A stretch of 5,889 bases of DNA from Myxococcaceae bacterium (GCA_018262385.1 JAGSPQ010000261.1:1-5889), one strand, 5' to 3'; positions 1 to 5,810 are shown, numbered from the stretch's first letter. A program made the numbers and translations. The notes: generated from the letters alone by a model not told the origin.

Positions 1-31
1 GGCCCAGTTCCTCGCCGCCCGGCTGCCCTGA
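1..31 (+). CDS. 3' end of an unidentified forward gene (partial)
   Basis: The frame starting at base 2 reads AQFLAARLP and stops at TGA (29-31). Every sense codon in it ends in G or C, as in the real genes of this window, so this is probably the C-terminus of a gene that begins outside the window. Nine residues are too few to name a family. It converges with the minus-strand gene that ends at 55, and a GC-rich hairpin lies in the 23-bp gap. Because the stretch is so short, a chance open frame cannot be excluded. Confidence 0.35.
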   Translation, partial: AQFLAARLP

Positions 32-36
32 CCCGC

Positions 37-52
37 CGCGCCAAACGGCGCG
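37..52. terminator. GC hairpin between convergent genes, possible bidirectional terminator
   Basis: CGCGCC (37-42) and GGCGCG (47-52) form a perfect 6-bp stem with an AAAC loop. It fills most of the gap between the putative forward stop at 29-31 and the minus-strand stop at 55-57, which is where a shared terminator would sit. No T-tract follows on either strand, so it is not a classic intrinsic terminator. It may only slow polymerase or protect 3' ends. A second weaker inverted repeat, CAGCTC (56-61) with GAGCTG (71-76), overlaps the end of the next gene. Confidence 0.35.
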
Positions 53-54
53 AC

Positions 55-282
55 TCAGCTCTTCGGGGCCGAGCTGTTCTGAGCAGCCACGTCCTGCGGC
101 GAGACGTTGGCGCCGTACTCCTCGGCGTAGGTCTTCGGGTTGCTGGTCCACTCGTAGTCGGCCGGGACCTTGCCGCCGCCGGCGGTGCCGCTGGTCCATT
201 CCCGGGTGTGGTGCTCGATGTCGGCTCCTCCCTGCGGGGGGCGCCACAAGGCGGGCAGTTGCTTGGGGTCGGAAGCGCTCAT
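55..282 (-). CDS. hypothetical protein, 75 aa, small and hydrophilic
   Basis: I do not recognise this protein. It starts at ATG (282-280) and ends at TGA (57-55). About 91% of its codons end in G or C (7 of 75 end in A or T), which supports a real gene rather than a chance frame. The frame stays open far upstream, across the acyltransferase, but that extension has the arginine-, glutamine- and proline-rich composition of an antisense artefact; this ATG is the sensible start. The protein has no signal peptide, membrane segment or cysteine. It contains the short pattern EWTS twice (about residues 28-31 and 44-47), separated by a Gly-rich, Lys-containing stretch, and has an aromatic/acidic middle (YEW, TYAEEYG). 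No strong Shine-Dalgarno is visible; the upstream sequence is AT-rich (gggatagaaaaattccc). It is transcribed divergently from the acyltransferase. Function unknown. Confidence 0.6.
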   Translation of the reverse strand: MSASDPKQLPALWRPPQGGADIEHHTREWTSGTAGGGKVPADYEWTSNPKTYAEEYGANVSPQDVAAQNSSAPKS

Positions 283-333
283 GGGAATTTTTCTATCCCA
301 TTTCGCAGGGCGTGACACCCTTTGCGCAAGCTC
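283..333. promoter_or_regulatory. divergent intergenic region, likely promoter region for both flanking genes
   Basis: This 51-bp gap separates the minus-strand hypothetical gene from the plus-strand acyltransferase. Bases 284-305 are clearly AT-richer than anything nearby (gaatttttctatccc and following), as expected of a promoter in a GC-rich genome. I cannot identify convincing -35 and -10 pairs on either strand. The gap also contains two small dyads at 307-329, listed separately. If the acyltransferase starts at TTG 322, the gap shrinks to 39 bp. Confidence 0.45.
307..329. promoter_or_regulatory. two adjacent dyads, possible operator
   Basis: AGGGCGTGACACCCT (307-321) is an imperfect palindrome: six of the seven base pairs around the central G match. 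It is followed directly by the perfect 8-bp palindrome TTGCGCAA (322-329). Both lie within 30 bp upstream of the acyltransferase ATG at 334 and beside the AT-rich stretch. This is the expected position for a repressor site acting on one or both divergent genes. The dyads are short, and short GC-rich palindromes occur by chance, so this is only a candidate. Confidence 0.25.
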
Positions 334-1383
334 ATGGCTCCCACTGTCGCAGCGCGGGTGCAGGCGTTCGATTGGCTGCGCGGCCTCGCGGTGCTGTTCA
401 TGATCCAGTGCCACGCGATGGTGCTGCTGCTGCCCGACCTGAAAGACCAGCCGCTGTTTCGCACCCTGGTGCGGCTGGACGGGCTGGTGGCGCCGGCGTT
501 CATCTTCTCGGCCGGCTTCTCGCTCGCGCTGGTGCAGGTGCGGGGCGCGGCCTCGGGCGGTCCGCGGTGGCCGCGGGTGCGCAAGACGCTGCGGCGGATC
601 GGCGAGGTGCTGGCGGTCGCGACGTTGGTGAACTGGATGTGGTTCCCGCTCTTGCGCGAGCCGAAGTGGCTGCTGCGGCTCGACATCCTCCACTGCATCG
701 GGCTGTCGCTGTTGCTGGCGCTGCCATTGCTGGTGCTGCTGGCCCCCCGCCCGCGGGTGCTGCGCTGGGTGACGCTCTTGCTGGCGGCGCTGACCTTCGG
801 GCTCTCGCCCCTGCTGGAGCACGCGCCCCCGCTCGACTGGCTGCTCAACAACAACGGCGGCTCGGTGTTCGGGCTGCTGCCCTGGGCCGGCTACGTCTAC
901 CTCGGCGCCTCGGCTGGAGCGACCGCCGGGCTGGGCCAGCTGTGGGCGCTGGTTCGCTGGCTGGCGATGATCGGTCTGGCCGGGGCGGCGATCTGGATCG
1001 CGACCCCGTGGTTCAGGGACCTCTATCCGCCGCACCAGTTCTGGGTCACCAACCCGGCCAACTGCGCCCAGCGGTGGACGGTGATCATGGGGGTGCTGCT
1101 GCTGCTGCTGTGGTTCGAGCAGAAGGGCGCGGGGCTGGTGAAGTCGGCCCCGGTGCGGTTCGTCAGCGCGTTTGGCGGCACCTCGATGGCCGCCTACTTC
1201 TTCCACGAGGCGCTGCTGTACTTCCGGCTGCCCCTGGTCGGCTTCTCGTTCAACGCCTGGTGGGGCAAGAGCTGCGACTGGCCGAAGTACTGGGCGCTGA
1301 CCGCGCTGCTGATCGGGATCACGTACCTGCTGGTGCTGCTGACCGACCGCGTCTACCGGAAGGTCGACGCGAAGCTGAAGTGA
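334..1383 (+). CDS. multi-pass membrane acyltransferase, DUF1624/HGSNAT-like
   Basis: This is an integral inner-membrane protein of 349 residues with about ten hydrophobic segments (roughly 14-33, 47-67, 87-106, 117-136, 140-157, 178-194, 198-220, 248-260, 274-293 and 318-337). Family signs are the N-terminal FDWLRG (12-17) followed by a membrane-embedded His (27), the DILHCIG motif (117-123), and LLPWAG (181-186). Together they match the DUF1624/heparan-alpha-glucosaminide N-acetyltransferase-like group; acyltransferase-3/OpgC-type proteins are more distant alternatives. Members move an acyl group, typically acetyl, across or at the membrane onto a sugar or other envelope acceptor. The substrate cannot be read from the sequence. 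I chose ATG 334 because the conserved motif follows closely and the dyads then fall upstream; an in-frame TTG at 322 would add four residues (MRKL), with an AGGG at 307-310 as a distant ribosome site. It ends 3 bp from the convergent pilT gene, with no terminator between them. Confidence 0.85.
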   Translation: MAPTVAARVQAFDWLRGLAVLFMIQCHAMVLLLPDLKDQPLFRTLVRLDGLVAPAFIFSAGFSLALVQVRGAASGGPRWPRVRKTLRRIGEVLAVATLVNWMWFPLLREPKWLLRLDILHCIGLSLLLALPLLVLLAPRPRVLRWVTLLLAALTFGLSPLLEHAPPLDWLLNNNGGSVFGLLPWAGYVYLGASAGATAGLGQLWALVRWLAMIGLAGAAIWIATPWFRDLYPPHQFWVTNPANCAQRWTVIMGVLLLLLWFEQKGAGLVKSAPVRFVSAFGGTSMAAYFFHEALLYFRLPLVGFSFNAWWGKSCDWPKYWALTALLIGITYLLVLLTDRVYRKVDAKLK

Positions 1384-1386
1384 CGG

Positions 1387-2454
1387 CTACGCCGCGGGGA
1401 GGAACTCCTCGAACCGCCGCTTGTCGGTGGCCTTGTGGTACGCGTCTTCGCCGCCGATCCGCTTGGCGCTGGCGAGCGCGTGGAGGGCGTCGTCCATCGA
1501 CTGCATCCCCATGCCTTTGCCGGACTGGATGATCGAGTGGATCATCGGGGTGTTTCCCTCGCGGATCACGTTGGGCAGGCCGGCGGTCTTGAGCAGGATC
1601 TCGAACACCGCCACCCGGCTGGCGCCATCGGCGGTGCGCAGCAGCAACTGGGAGACGATCCCGGCCAGCGACTCGGACAGCATGGTGCGGATCTGCGACT
1701 GCTGATCGGTGGGGAACGCGTCGATCAACCGGTCGATCGTCTTCGGGGCGTTGTTGGTGTGGAGGGTGCCGAAGACCAGCACCCCCATCTCGGCGGCGGT
1801 GACCGCGAGGGCGATGGTGTCCATGTCGCGAAGCTCGCCGACGAGGATCACGCCCGGATCCTGGCGAATCGCCGACCGGAGCGCGCTGGCGAACGACTGG
1901 GTGTCGGGCCCGACCTCGCGCTGGCTGATGGTGCAGGACTTGTTCTGGTGAACGAACTCGACCGGGTCCTCGATGGTGATGATGTGGCGGGTGGTGGTGG
2001 TGTTGATCCGATCGATGATCGCCGCCAGGGTGGTCGACTTGCCCGAGCCGGTCGGGCCGGTGACCAGCACCAGCCCCTGCTCGAGGGTGGTCAGCCCGAC
2101 GATCCCGACAGGCACCTTCAGTTCTTCGAGGGTGCGGACCTTCTCGGGGATGATCCGGAAGACCGCCGCGGCGCCCCGCTGCTGGTTGAGGAAGTTGACC
2201 CGGAAGCGCCCGACGCCGGCCAGCGCGTAGGCGAAGTCGAGATCGAGGTTGCTGACGTAGTGCGCCCACTGCTTCTCGGTCGTCAGTTCCTGGAGGTGCT
2301 CGCGCAGGGACGCGTCGGTGAAGACCGGCCAGCTGGGCACCACCTGCAGCTCGCCATTGAGCCGGATGTGGGGGACCAACCCGGCGCCCAGGTGCAGGTC
2401 GCTGCCGCCCTGGTCCTTCAGGTAGCGGAAGAGCTTGTCGAGGCGGTTGCTCAT
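1387..2454 (-). CDS. pilT: type IV pilus retraction ATPase PilT
   Basis: This is a 355-residue cytoplasmic hexameric ATPase of normal PilT length, expected to drive pilus depolymerisation (retraction, twitching motility) at the base of the type IV pilus. The N-terminal PAS-like domain (about 1-100) includes SDLHLGAG (18-25) and FRVN (84-87). The RecA-like domain has Walker A GPTGSGKST (133-141, Lys139), Asp box TIEDPVEF (160-167, likely catalytic Glu162), Walker B VILVGELRD (202-210, Glu207) and His box GTLHTNN (229-235, His231). The C-terminal VIREG (297-301) and GMQSMDDAL (316-324) correspond to the PilT-specific AIRNLIRE/GMQTLD region. One small oddity is DPG at 199-201, where family members usually have DPD. 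The start ATG overlaps the stop of the upstream ATPase gene (ATGA), and a GGAG ribosome site sits at 2462-2459, four bases ahead. No pilB or pilC is adjacent, so it could be a PilT paralog rather than the principal retraction motor. Confidence 0.93.
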   Translation of the reverse strand: MSNRLDKLFRYLKDQGGSDLHLGAGLVPHIRLNGELQVVPSWPVFTDASLREHLQELTTEKQWAHYVSNLDLDFAYALAGVGRFRVNFLNQQRGAAAVFRIIPEKVRTLEELKVPVGIVGLTTLEQGLVLVTGPTGSGKSTTLAAIIDRINTTTTRHIITIEDPVEFVHQNKSCTISQREVGPDTQSFASALRSAIRQDPGVILVGELRDMDTIALAVTAAEMGVLVFGTLHTNNAPKTIDRLIDAFPTDQQSQIRTMLSESLAGIVSQLLLRTADGASRVAVFEILLKTAGLPNVIREGNTPMIHSIIQSGKGMGMQSMDDALHALASAKRIGGEDAYHKATDKRRFEEFLPAA

Positions 2455-2462
2455 GCGGCTCC
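2451..2462 (-). promoter_or_regulatory. translational coupling junction between the two ATPase genes
   Basis: On the minus strand, the TGA of the 455-residue ATPase (2453-2451) and the ATG of pilT (2454-2452) share the tetranucleotide ATGA. A GGAG (2462-2459) lies four bases before the ATG, inside the upstream gene. This arrangement normally allows a terminating ribosome to restart, giving matched output of two subunits of one machine. Confidence 0.8.
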
Positions 2463-3818
2463 GGTCGCGAAGCGCTTGGGATCTTCACAGACCTTGCGAG
2501 CGGTCTCGAGGGTGATCGTCTTCGCCTTCACCATGTCGGCCAGCGAGTCGTCGAGCAGCGCCATCCCTTCCGAGCGCCCGGTCTGCATCACGCTGCGAAG
2601 CTGGAAAGTCTTCTGATCGCGGATCAGGTTCGAGACGGCCGGCTTGACGAACAGGGTCTCGGTCGCCGGGACCCGCCGGGTGCCGTCGGCGGAAGGCAGC
2701 AGGCGCTGGGAGACGATCGCGCGCAGCGACTCGGAGACCATCGCGCGGATCTGCGACTGTTGCTTGGGAGGGAAGGCGTCGAGGATCCGGTTGATGGTTC
2801 GAATCGCGTTGTTGGTGTGGAGGGTGCCCATCACCAGGTGGCCGGTCTCGGCGGCGGTGATCGCCAGCGCCATCGTCTCGAGATCGCGCAGCTCGCCGAT
2901 CACCACCACGTCCGGATCCTCGCGCAGCGCGGCGCGAAGCGCGTTGGCGAAGCTGTGGGTGTGCTTGCCGGTCTGCCGCTGGTTGACGATGCAGCCCTTG
3001 CCGGTGTGCACGTACTCGATCGGATCTTCGACGGTGACGATGTGGTCTTTGCGGGAAGCGTTGATCATGTCGACCAGCGCGGCGAGGGTCGACGACTTGC
3101 CGCAGCCCGCCGGGCCGGTCACCAGCACCAGGCCCTGGTGGAACTCGGTCAGGCGCTTGATCGTCGGCGGCAGGCCGAGCTGCTCGAGGGTCGGCGGCAT
3201 CGCCGCGATCGGCCGGAACACCGCGTCGTAGCCGCGCTGCTGCTTGAACATGCTGACCCGGAACCGGCCGCAGGGCAGCTGGAGGGCGAGATCGAGATCG
3301 TAGGTCTCGATCAGCTGCTTCTTCTGCTCGGGGGTGAGCACGTCGGTCAGCAGCTGGACGGTGGCCTCGGCGTCGACCACCCCGGTCTTGACCTCCTTGA
3401 GCACGCCGTTGACCCGGAACTGCACCGGCGCGCCGGAGTGGATGTGGACGTCGGACGCGCCCGCCTCGATCGCCCGCTGGAGGATCTGCTCGAGCCTGGG
3501 CCCAGCGCCTCTGGCCGCCGGAGCGGCCGCGGGAGCCGGAGCGGCCGCGGGGGCCGACGGGCGAGCGGCTGGCGCGGCGGCAGCGGGCGCCGCAGCCGGG
3601 GCGCCTTTCTGCTTGGCGAGGTACTGGTCCTGGGCGTTGAGCAGCCACTGCAGCTGCTCGGCGGAGAGCACGTTCTGGGAGGCGAGGATCTCGCCCAGCC
3701 GCGCGCGAGGCTTCTCGGTGCGCTGCAGGGCCAGGGCGGCGTCGATCTGCGCCTGGCTGGCCAGCTTGTAGTGGAGTGCGATCTTGCCGAGGAGCGCATC
3801 CTCTGGGTGGGCTGACAT
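2451..3818 (-). CDS. PilT/PilU-family ATPase with extra N-terminal MshEN-like domain
   Basis: A 455-residue retraction-type ATPase, about 100 residues longer than standard PilT. Residues 1-70 form a helical domain with two 24-residue repeats (9-32 and 40-63) resembling the MshEN/T2SSE N-terminal motif (see findings). Residues 71-105 are an Ala/Pro linker. From about 108 it is PilT-like: SDVHIHSGAP (122-131), FRVSMF (186-191), Walker A GPAGCGKSS (235-243, Lys241), Asp box TVEDPIEY (262-269, likely catalytic Glu264), Walker B VVVIGELRD (304-312, Glu309), His box GTLHTNN (331-337, His334), and NLIRDQ (397-402). All key residues are present, so it should hydrolyse ATP. By role it may be a PilU-like partner of the PilT encoded next in the operon. 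In a 44-residue block from the His box onward I count 32 identities between the two. I chose ATG 3818; an in-frame GTG at 3887 would add 23 residues of non-conserved-looking sequence and nearly reach the divergent ABC gene. The ribosome site is weak (GGCGG at about -5). Confidence 0.88.
   Translation of the reverse strand: MSAHPEDALLGKIALHYKLASQAQIDAALALQRTEKPRARLGEILASQNVLSAEQLQWLLNAQDQYLAKQKGAPAAAPAAAAPAARPSAPAAAPAPAAAPAARGAGPRLEQILQRAIEAGASDVHIHSGAPVQFRVNGVLKEVKTGVVDAEATVQLLTDVLTPEQKKQLIETYDLDLALQLPCGRFRVSMFKQQRGYDAVFRPIAAMPPTLEQLGLPPTIKRLTEFHQGLVLVTGPAGCGKSSTLAALVDMINASRKDHIVTVEDPIEYVHTGKGCIVNQRQTGKHTHSFANALRAALREDPDVVVIGELRDLETMALAITAAETGHLVMGTLHTNNAIRTINRILDAFPPKQQSQIRAMVSESLRAIVSQRLLPSADGTRRVPATETLFVKPAVSNLIRDQKTFQLRSVMQTGRSEGMALLDDSLADMVKAKTITLETARKVCEDPKRFATGAA
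3517..3551 (-). repeat. 18-bp-period tandem repeat in the Ala/Pro linker
   Basis: A 17-bp unit occurs at 3517-3533 and again, identical, at 3535-3551, giving an 18-bp period of nearly two copies. Each copy contains the palindrome GCGGCCGC. The period is a multiple of three, so copy number could change without breaking the frame. It encodes part of the Ala/Pro linker (residues 71-105) of the 455-residue ATPase, so gain or loss would only change the spacing between its N-terminal domain and motor. Confidence 0.6.
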
Positions 3819-3903
3819 GCAGCCGCCAAGAATACCTGCGCGCGGGGGTAAGGAAGGGTGAATTGTGCGGGCAGCCGTGCCTGCCACCCGTTAGGTTGCC
3901 CGC
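3819..3903. promoter_or_regulatory. 85-bp divergent intergenic region between the ATPase operon and the ABC exporter
   Basis: This region must hold the promoters of both the minus-strand ATPase operon and the plus-strand ABC exporter gene, unless either is transcribed from further away. On the minus strand, TATTCT (3834-3829) is a possible -10 element, but nothing at the right distance resembles TTGACA. GGCAG (3870-3874) and CTGCC (3881-3885) form a 5-bp inverted repeat with a 6-base loop near the middle. TTAGGTT (3891-3897) supplies a plausible ribosome site for the ABC gene, 8 bases ahead of its GTG. I see no convincing sigma-54 or sigma-70 promoter by eye. Confidence 0.45.
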
Positions 3904-5808
3904 GTGGCGAAACCTCCCGATCCGAAGAAGGCGAAGGCTTCGCCCAGGGTGACCCTCGGCCGGTTGCTCCGGTTGGCCAGGCCCGAGCGCTCCTCGATCA
4001 TCCTGGGGACGATCTTCCTGCTGATGGGCAGCGCGATGAACCTCGCCTTCCCGCAGGGCATCCGGTTCATCATCGACGCCGCCCGCAGCCAGGAGGTGGT
4101 CGACGCGGAGAAGCAGGTCACCGACGGCGAGGCCAGGCTTGCGGCGCTGCCGGCCGACGCCCCCGGGTCCGCCGAGCAGGCCGAACAGATCCGGCTCGCC
4201 CGGCAGCACTACGGCGAGGTGACCGGCCAGTCGAAGTCGAACATCGATCGGGCGGCGATCGCGATGACGGTGATCTTCGCGGTGCTCGGGATCTCGATCG
4301 CGCGGCGGTACATCCTCTTCTCCAAGGCGGGCGAGCGGGTGGTGGCGCGGCTGCGCGGAGATCTGTTCGCCAGCCTGATGTCGCAGGAGATCGCCTTCTA
4401 CGACGCGCAGAAGACGGGCGAGCTCACCAACCGGCTCTCGGCCGACACCACCGTGCTGCAGAACACCGTCTCGGCGAACATCTCGATGGCGCTGCGCAAC
4501 GGGGCGGCGGTGGTCGGAGGGATGGTGCTGCTCTTCTTCACCTCTCCGCAGCTGACCGTGCTGATGCTGGCGATCGTGCCGCCGGTCGCGCTGGGGGCGG
4601 TGTTCTACGGGCGCAAGGTGCGCAAGCTGTCGAAGGACGTGCAGGACGCGCTGGCGAAGTCGTCGGAAGTGGCGGAGGAGTCGCTGTCGGGCATTCGCAC
4701 CGTCCGCTCGTTCGCGGCCGAAGCGACCGAGCTGAAGCGGTACCGCAGCGCGGTGCAGGGCTCGCTGGCGCTGGCGTTCCACCGGATCGGGCTGACCGCC
4801 ACCTTCATCGGCGCGGCCTCGTTCGCGGTCGGGATCGCCGGGGTGGTGGTGTTCTGGTACGGCGCGCGGATGGTGATCGGCCGCGAGCTGACCCCCGGCA
4901 CGCTGATCGTCTTCCTGATGTACACGGTGATGGTCGCCTCTTCGCTCGGCGCGCTGAGCGAGCTGTGGGCCGACTACAACCGGGCCGCCGGCGCCGCCGA
5001 GCGGGTGTTCGAGCTGCTCGAGCGCCAGCCGCTGATCACCTCGGGCGACAGCAAGGTGCTGCCCCAGCTCGAGGGCCGGGTGGCCTGGGAGCACGTCGAC
5101 TTCGCCTACCCCACCCGGCTCGACATGCCGGTGCTGCGCGGGTTCGACCTCGCGCTCAAGCCGGGCGAAGTGGTGGCGCTGGTCGGGCCCTCGGGCGCGG
5201 GGAAGTCGACCATCGCCTCGCTGCTCTACCGGCTCTACGATCCCCAGCGCGGGCGGGTGCTGCTCGACGGGGTGCCGCTGACCGAGCTCGATCAGAACTG
5301 GCTGCGCCAGCAGATCGGCGTGGTGGCCCAGGAGCCGCTGCTGTTCTCGACCAGCGTGGCGGAGAACATCCGCTACGGGCGGCCGACCGCCAGCGACGCC
5401 GAGGTCGAGGCGGCGGCGAAGACGGCCAACGCCCACACCTTCATCAGCTCGTTCCCCGAGGGCTACCAGACCCTGGTCGGCGAGCGCGGGGTGCAGCTGT
5501 CGGGCGGGCAGAAGCAGCGGGTGGCGATCGCGCGCGCGGTGCTGAAGGACCCGAAGCTGCTGATCCTCGACGAGGCGACCAGCGCGCTGGATGCCGAGAG
5601 CGAGCACCTGGTGCGCGAGGCGCTCGAGCGGCTGATGAAGGGGCGCACCACCCTGGTGATCGCGCATCGGCTCTCGACCGTGCAGGGGGCCGATCGGGTG
5701 ATCGTGCTCGATGCGGGCCGGGTGGCCCAGGTCGGAACCCACGCCTCGCTGGTGGTGGAGGACGGGATCTACAAGCGGCTGGTCGAGCGGCAGTTCGCGG
5801 CGGCGTAG
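3904..5808 (+). CDS. ABC exporter half-transporter (fused permease and ATPase, ABCB/MsbA type)
   Basis: This 634-residue type IV (ABCB-like) exporter half-transporter is expected to work as a homodimer in the inner membrane and export a lipid, peptide or drug-like substrate using ATP. The substrate cannot be inferred. The transmembrane domain spans about 30-350, with six hydrophobic segments near 32-58, 118-139, 197-214, 216-236, 297-321 and 331-349. It includes the typical cytoplasmic stretch with FYD (165-167), TGEL (171-174) and NRLSADT (176-182). The nucleotide-binding domain spans about 390-630: A-loop Tyr402, Walker A GPSGAGKST (428-436), Q-loop Gln476, signature LSGGQ (532-536), Walker B LLILDE (552-557), D-loop SALD (560-563) and H-loop His588. 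All catalytic residues are intact. The start is GTG 3904, supported by TTAGGTT at 3891-3897. One unusual feature is about 57 mostly polar, charged residues (61-117) between the first two membrane helices. The gene is divergent from the ATPase operon and followed 2 bp later by another start codon. Confidence 0.92.
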   Translation: MAKPPDPKKAKASPRVTLGRLLRLARPERSSIILGTIFLLMGSAMNLAFPQGIRFIIDAARSQEVVDAEKQVTDGEARLAALPADAPGSAEQAEQIRLARQHYGEVTGQSKSNIDRAAIAMTVIFAVLGISIARRYILFSKAGERVVARLRGDLFASLMSQEIAFYDAQKTGELTNRLSADTTVLQNTVSANISMALRNGAAVVGGMVLLFFTSPQLTVLMLAIVPPVALGAVFYGRKVRKLSKDVQDALAKSSEVAEESLSGIRTVRSFAAEATELKRYRSAVQGSLALAFHRIGLTATFIGAASFAVGIAGVVVFWYGARMVIGRELTPGTLIVFLMYTVMVASSLGALSELWADYNRAAGAAERVFELLERQPLITSGDSKVLPQLEGRVAWEHVDFAYPTRLDMPVLRGFDLALKPGEVVALVGPSGAGKSTIASLLYRLYDPQRGRVLLDGVPLTELDQNWLRQQIGVVAQEPLLFSTSVAENIRYGRPTASDAEVEAAAKTANAHTFISSFPEGYQTLVGERGVQLSGGQKQRVAIARAVLKDPKLLILDEATSALDAESEHLVREALERLMKGRTTLVIAHRLSTVQGADRVIVLDAGRVAQVGTHASLVVEDGIYKRLVERQFAAA

Positions 5809-5810
5809 CG

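Noticed and set aside
283..1206. Upstream extension of the 75-residue minus-strand gene to 383 codons
   Set aside because: The extension is antisense to the acyltransferase and has the Gln/Arg/Pro-rich composition of an artefact. The ATG at 282-280 starts the coding-like part.
312..1532. Plus-strand 406-codon frame overlapping the acyltransferase
   Set aside because: It is low-complexity Ala/Arg/Gly sequence in a shifted frame. The acyltransferase frame has clear family motifs and membrane segments.
1435..3815. Long plus-strand frames opposite the two ATPase genes (1435-2616 and 2760-3815)
   Set aside because: They are antisense to conserved Walker, Asp-box and His-box motifs and have repetitive Asp/Val/Gly/Leu composition with no recognisable domain.
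1387..3818. The ATPase pair as a recent tandem duplication
   Set aside because: Outside the conserved motor motifs the proteins differ widely, one has a separate N-terminal domain and linker, and long nucleotide identity is lacking. An old divergence is more likely.
2451..3818. The extended ATPase as a GspE/PilB-type extension or secretion ATPase
   Set aside because: The MshEN-like N-terminus is reminiscent of those, but the motor has the PilT-type GTLHTNN and NLIRDQ regions and lacks the tetracysteine zinc motif of GspE/PilB.
3819..3887. GTG at 3887 as the start of the extended ATPase
   Set aside because: The extra 23 residues look unlike the rest of the protein, the codon is less favourable than the ATG at 3818, and the extension would consume almost all of the divergent promoter region.
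3866..3890. Possible sigma-54 promoter on the minus strand (TGGCAGGCACGGCTGC)
   Set aside because: The spacing from GG to GC is 11 rather than the required 10 bases, and the -12 part lacks the usual TTGC. Sigma-54 control of pilus genes elsewhere made it tempting, but the match is not good enough.
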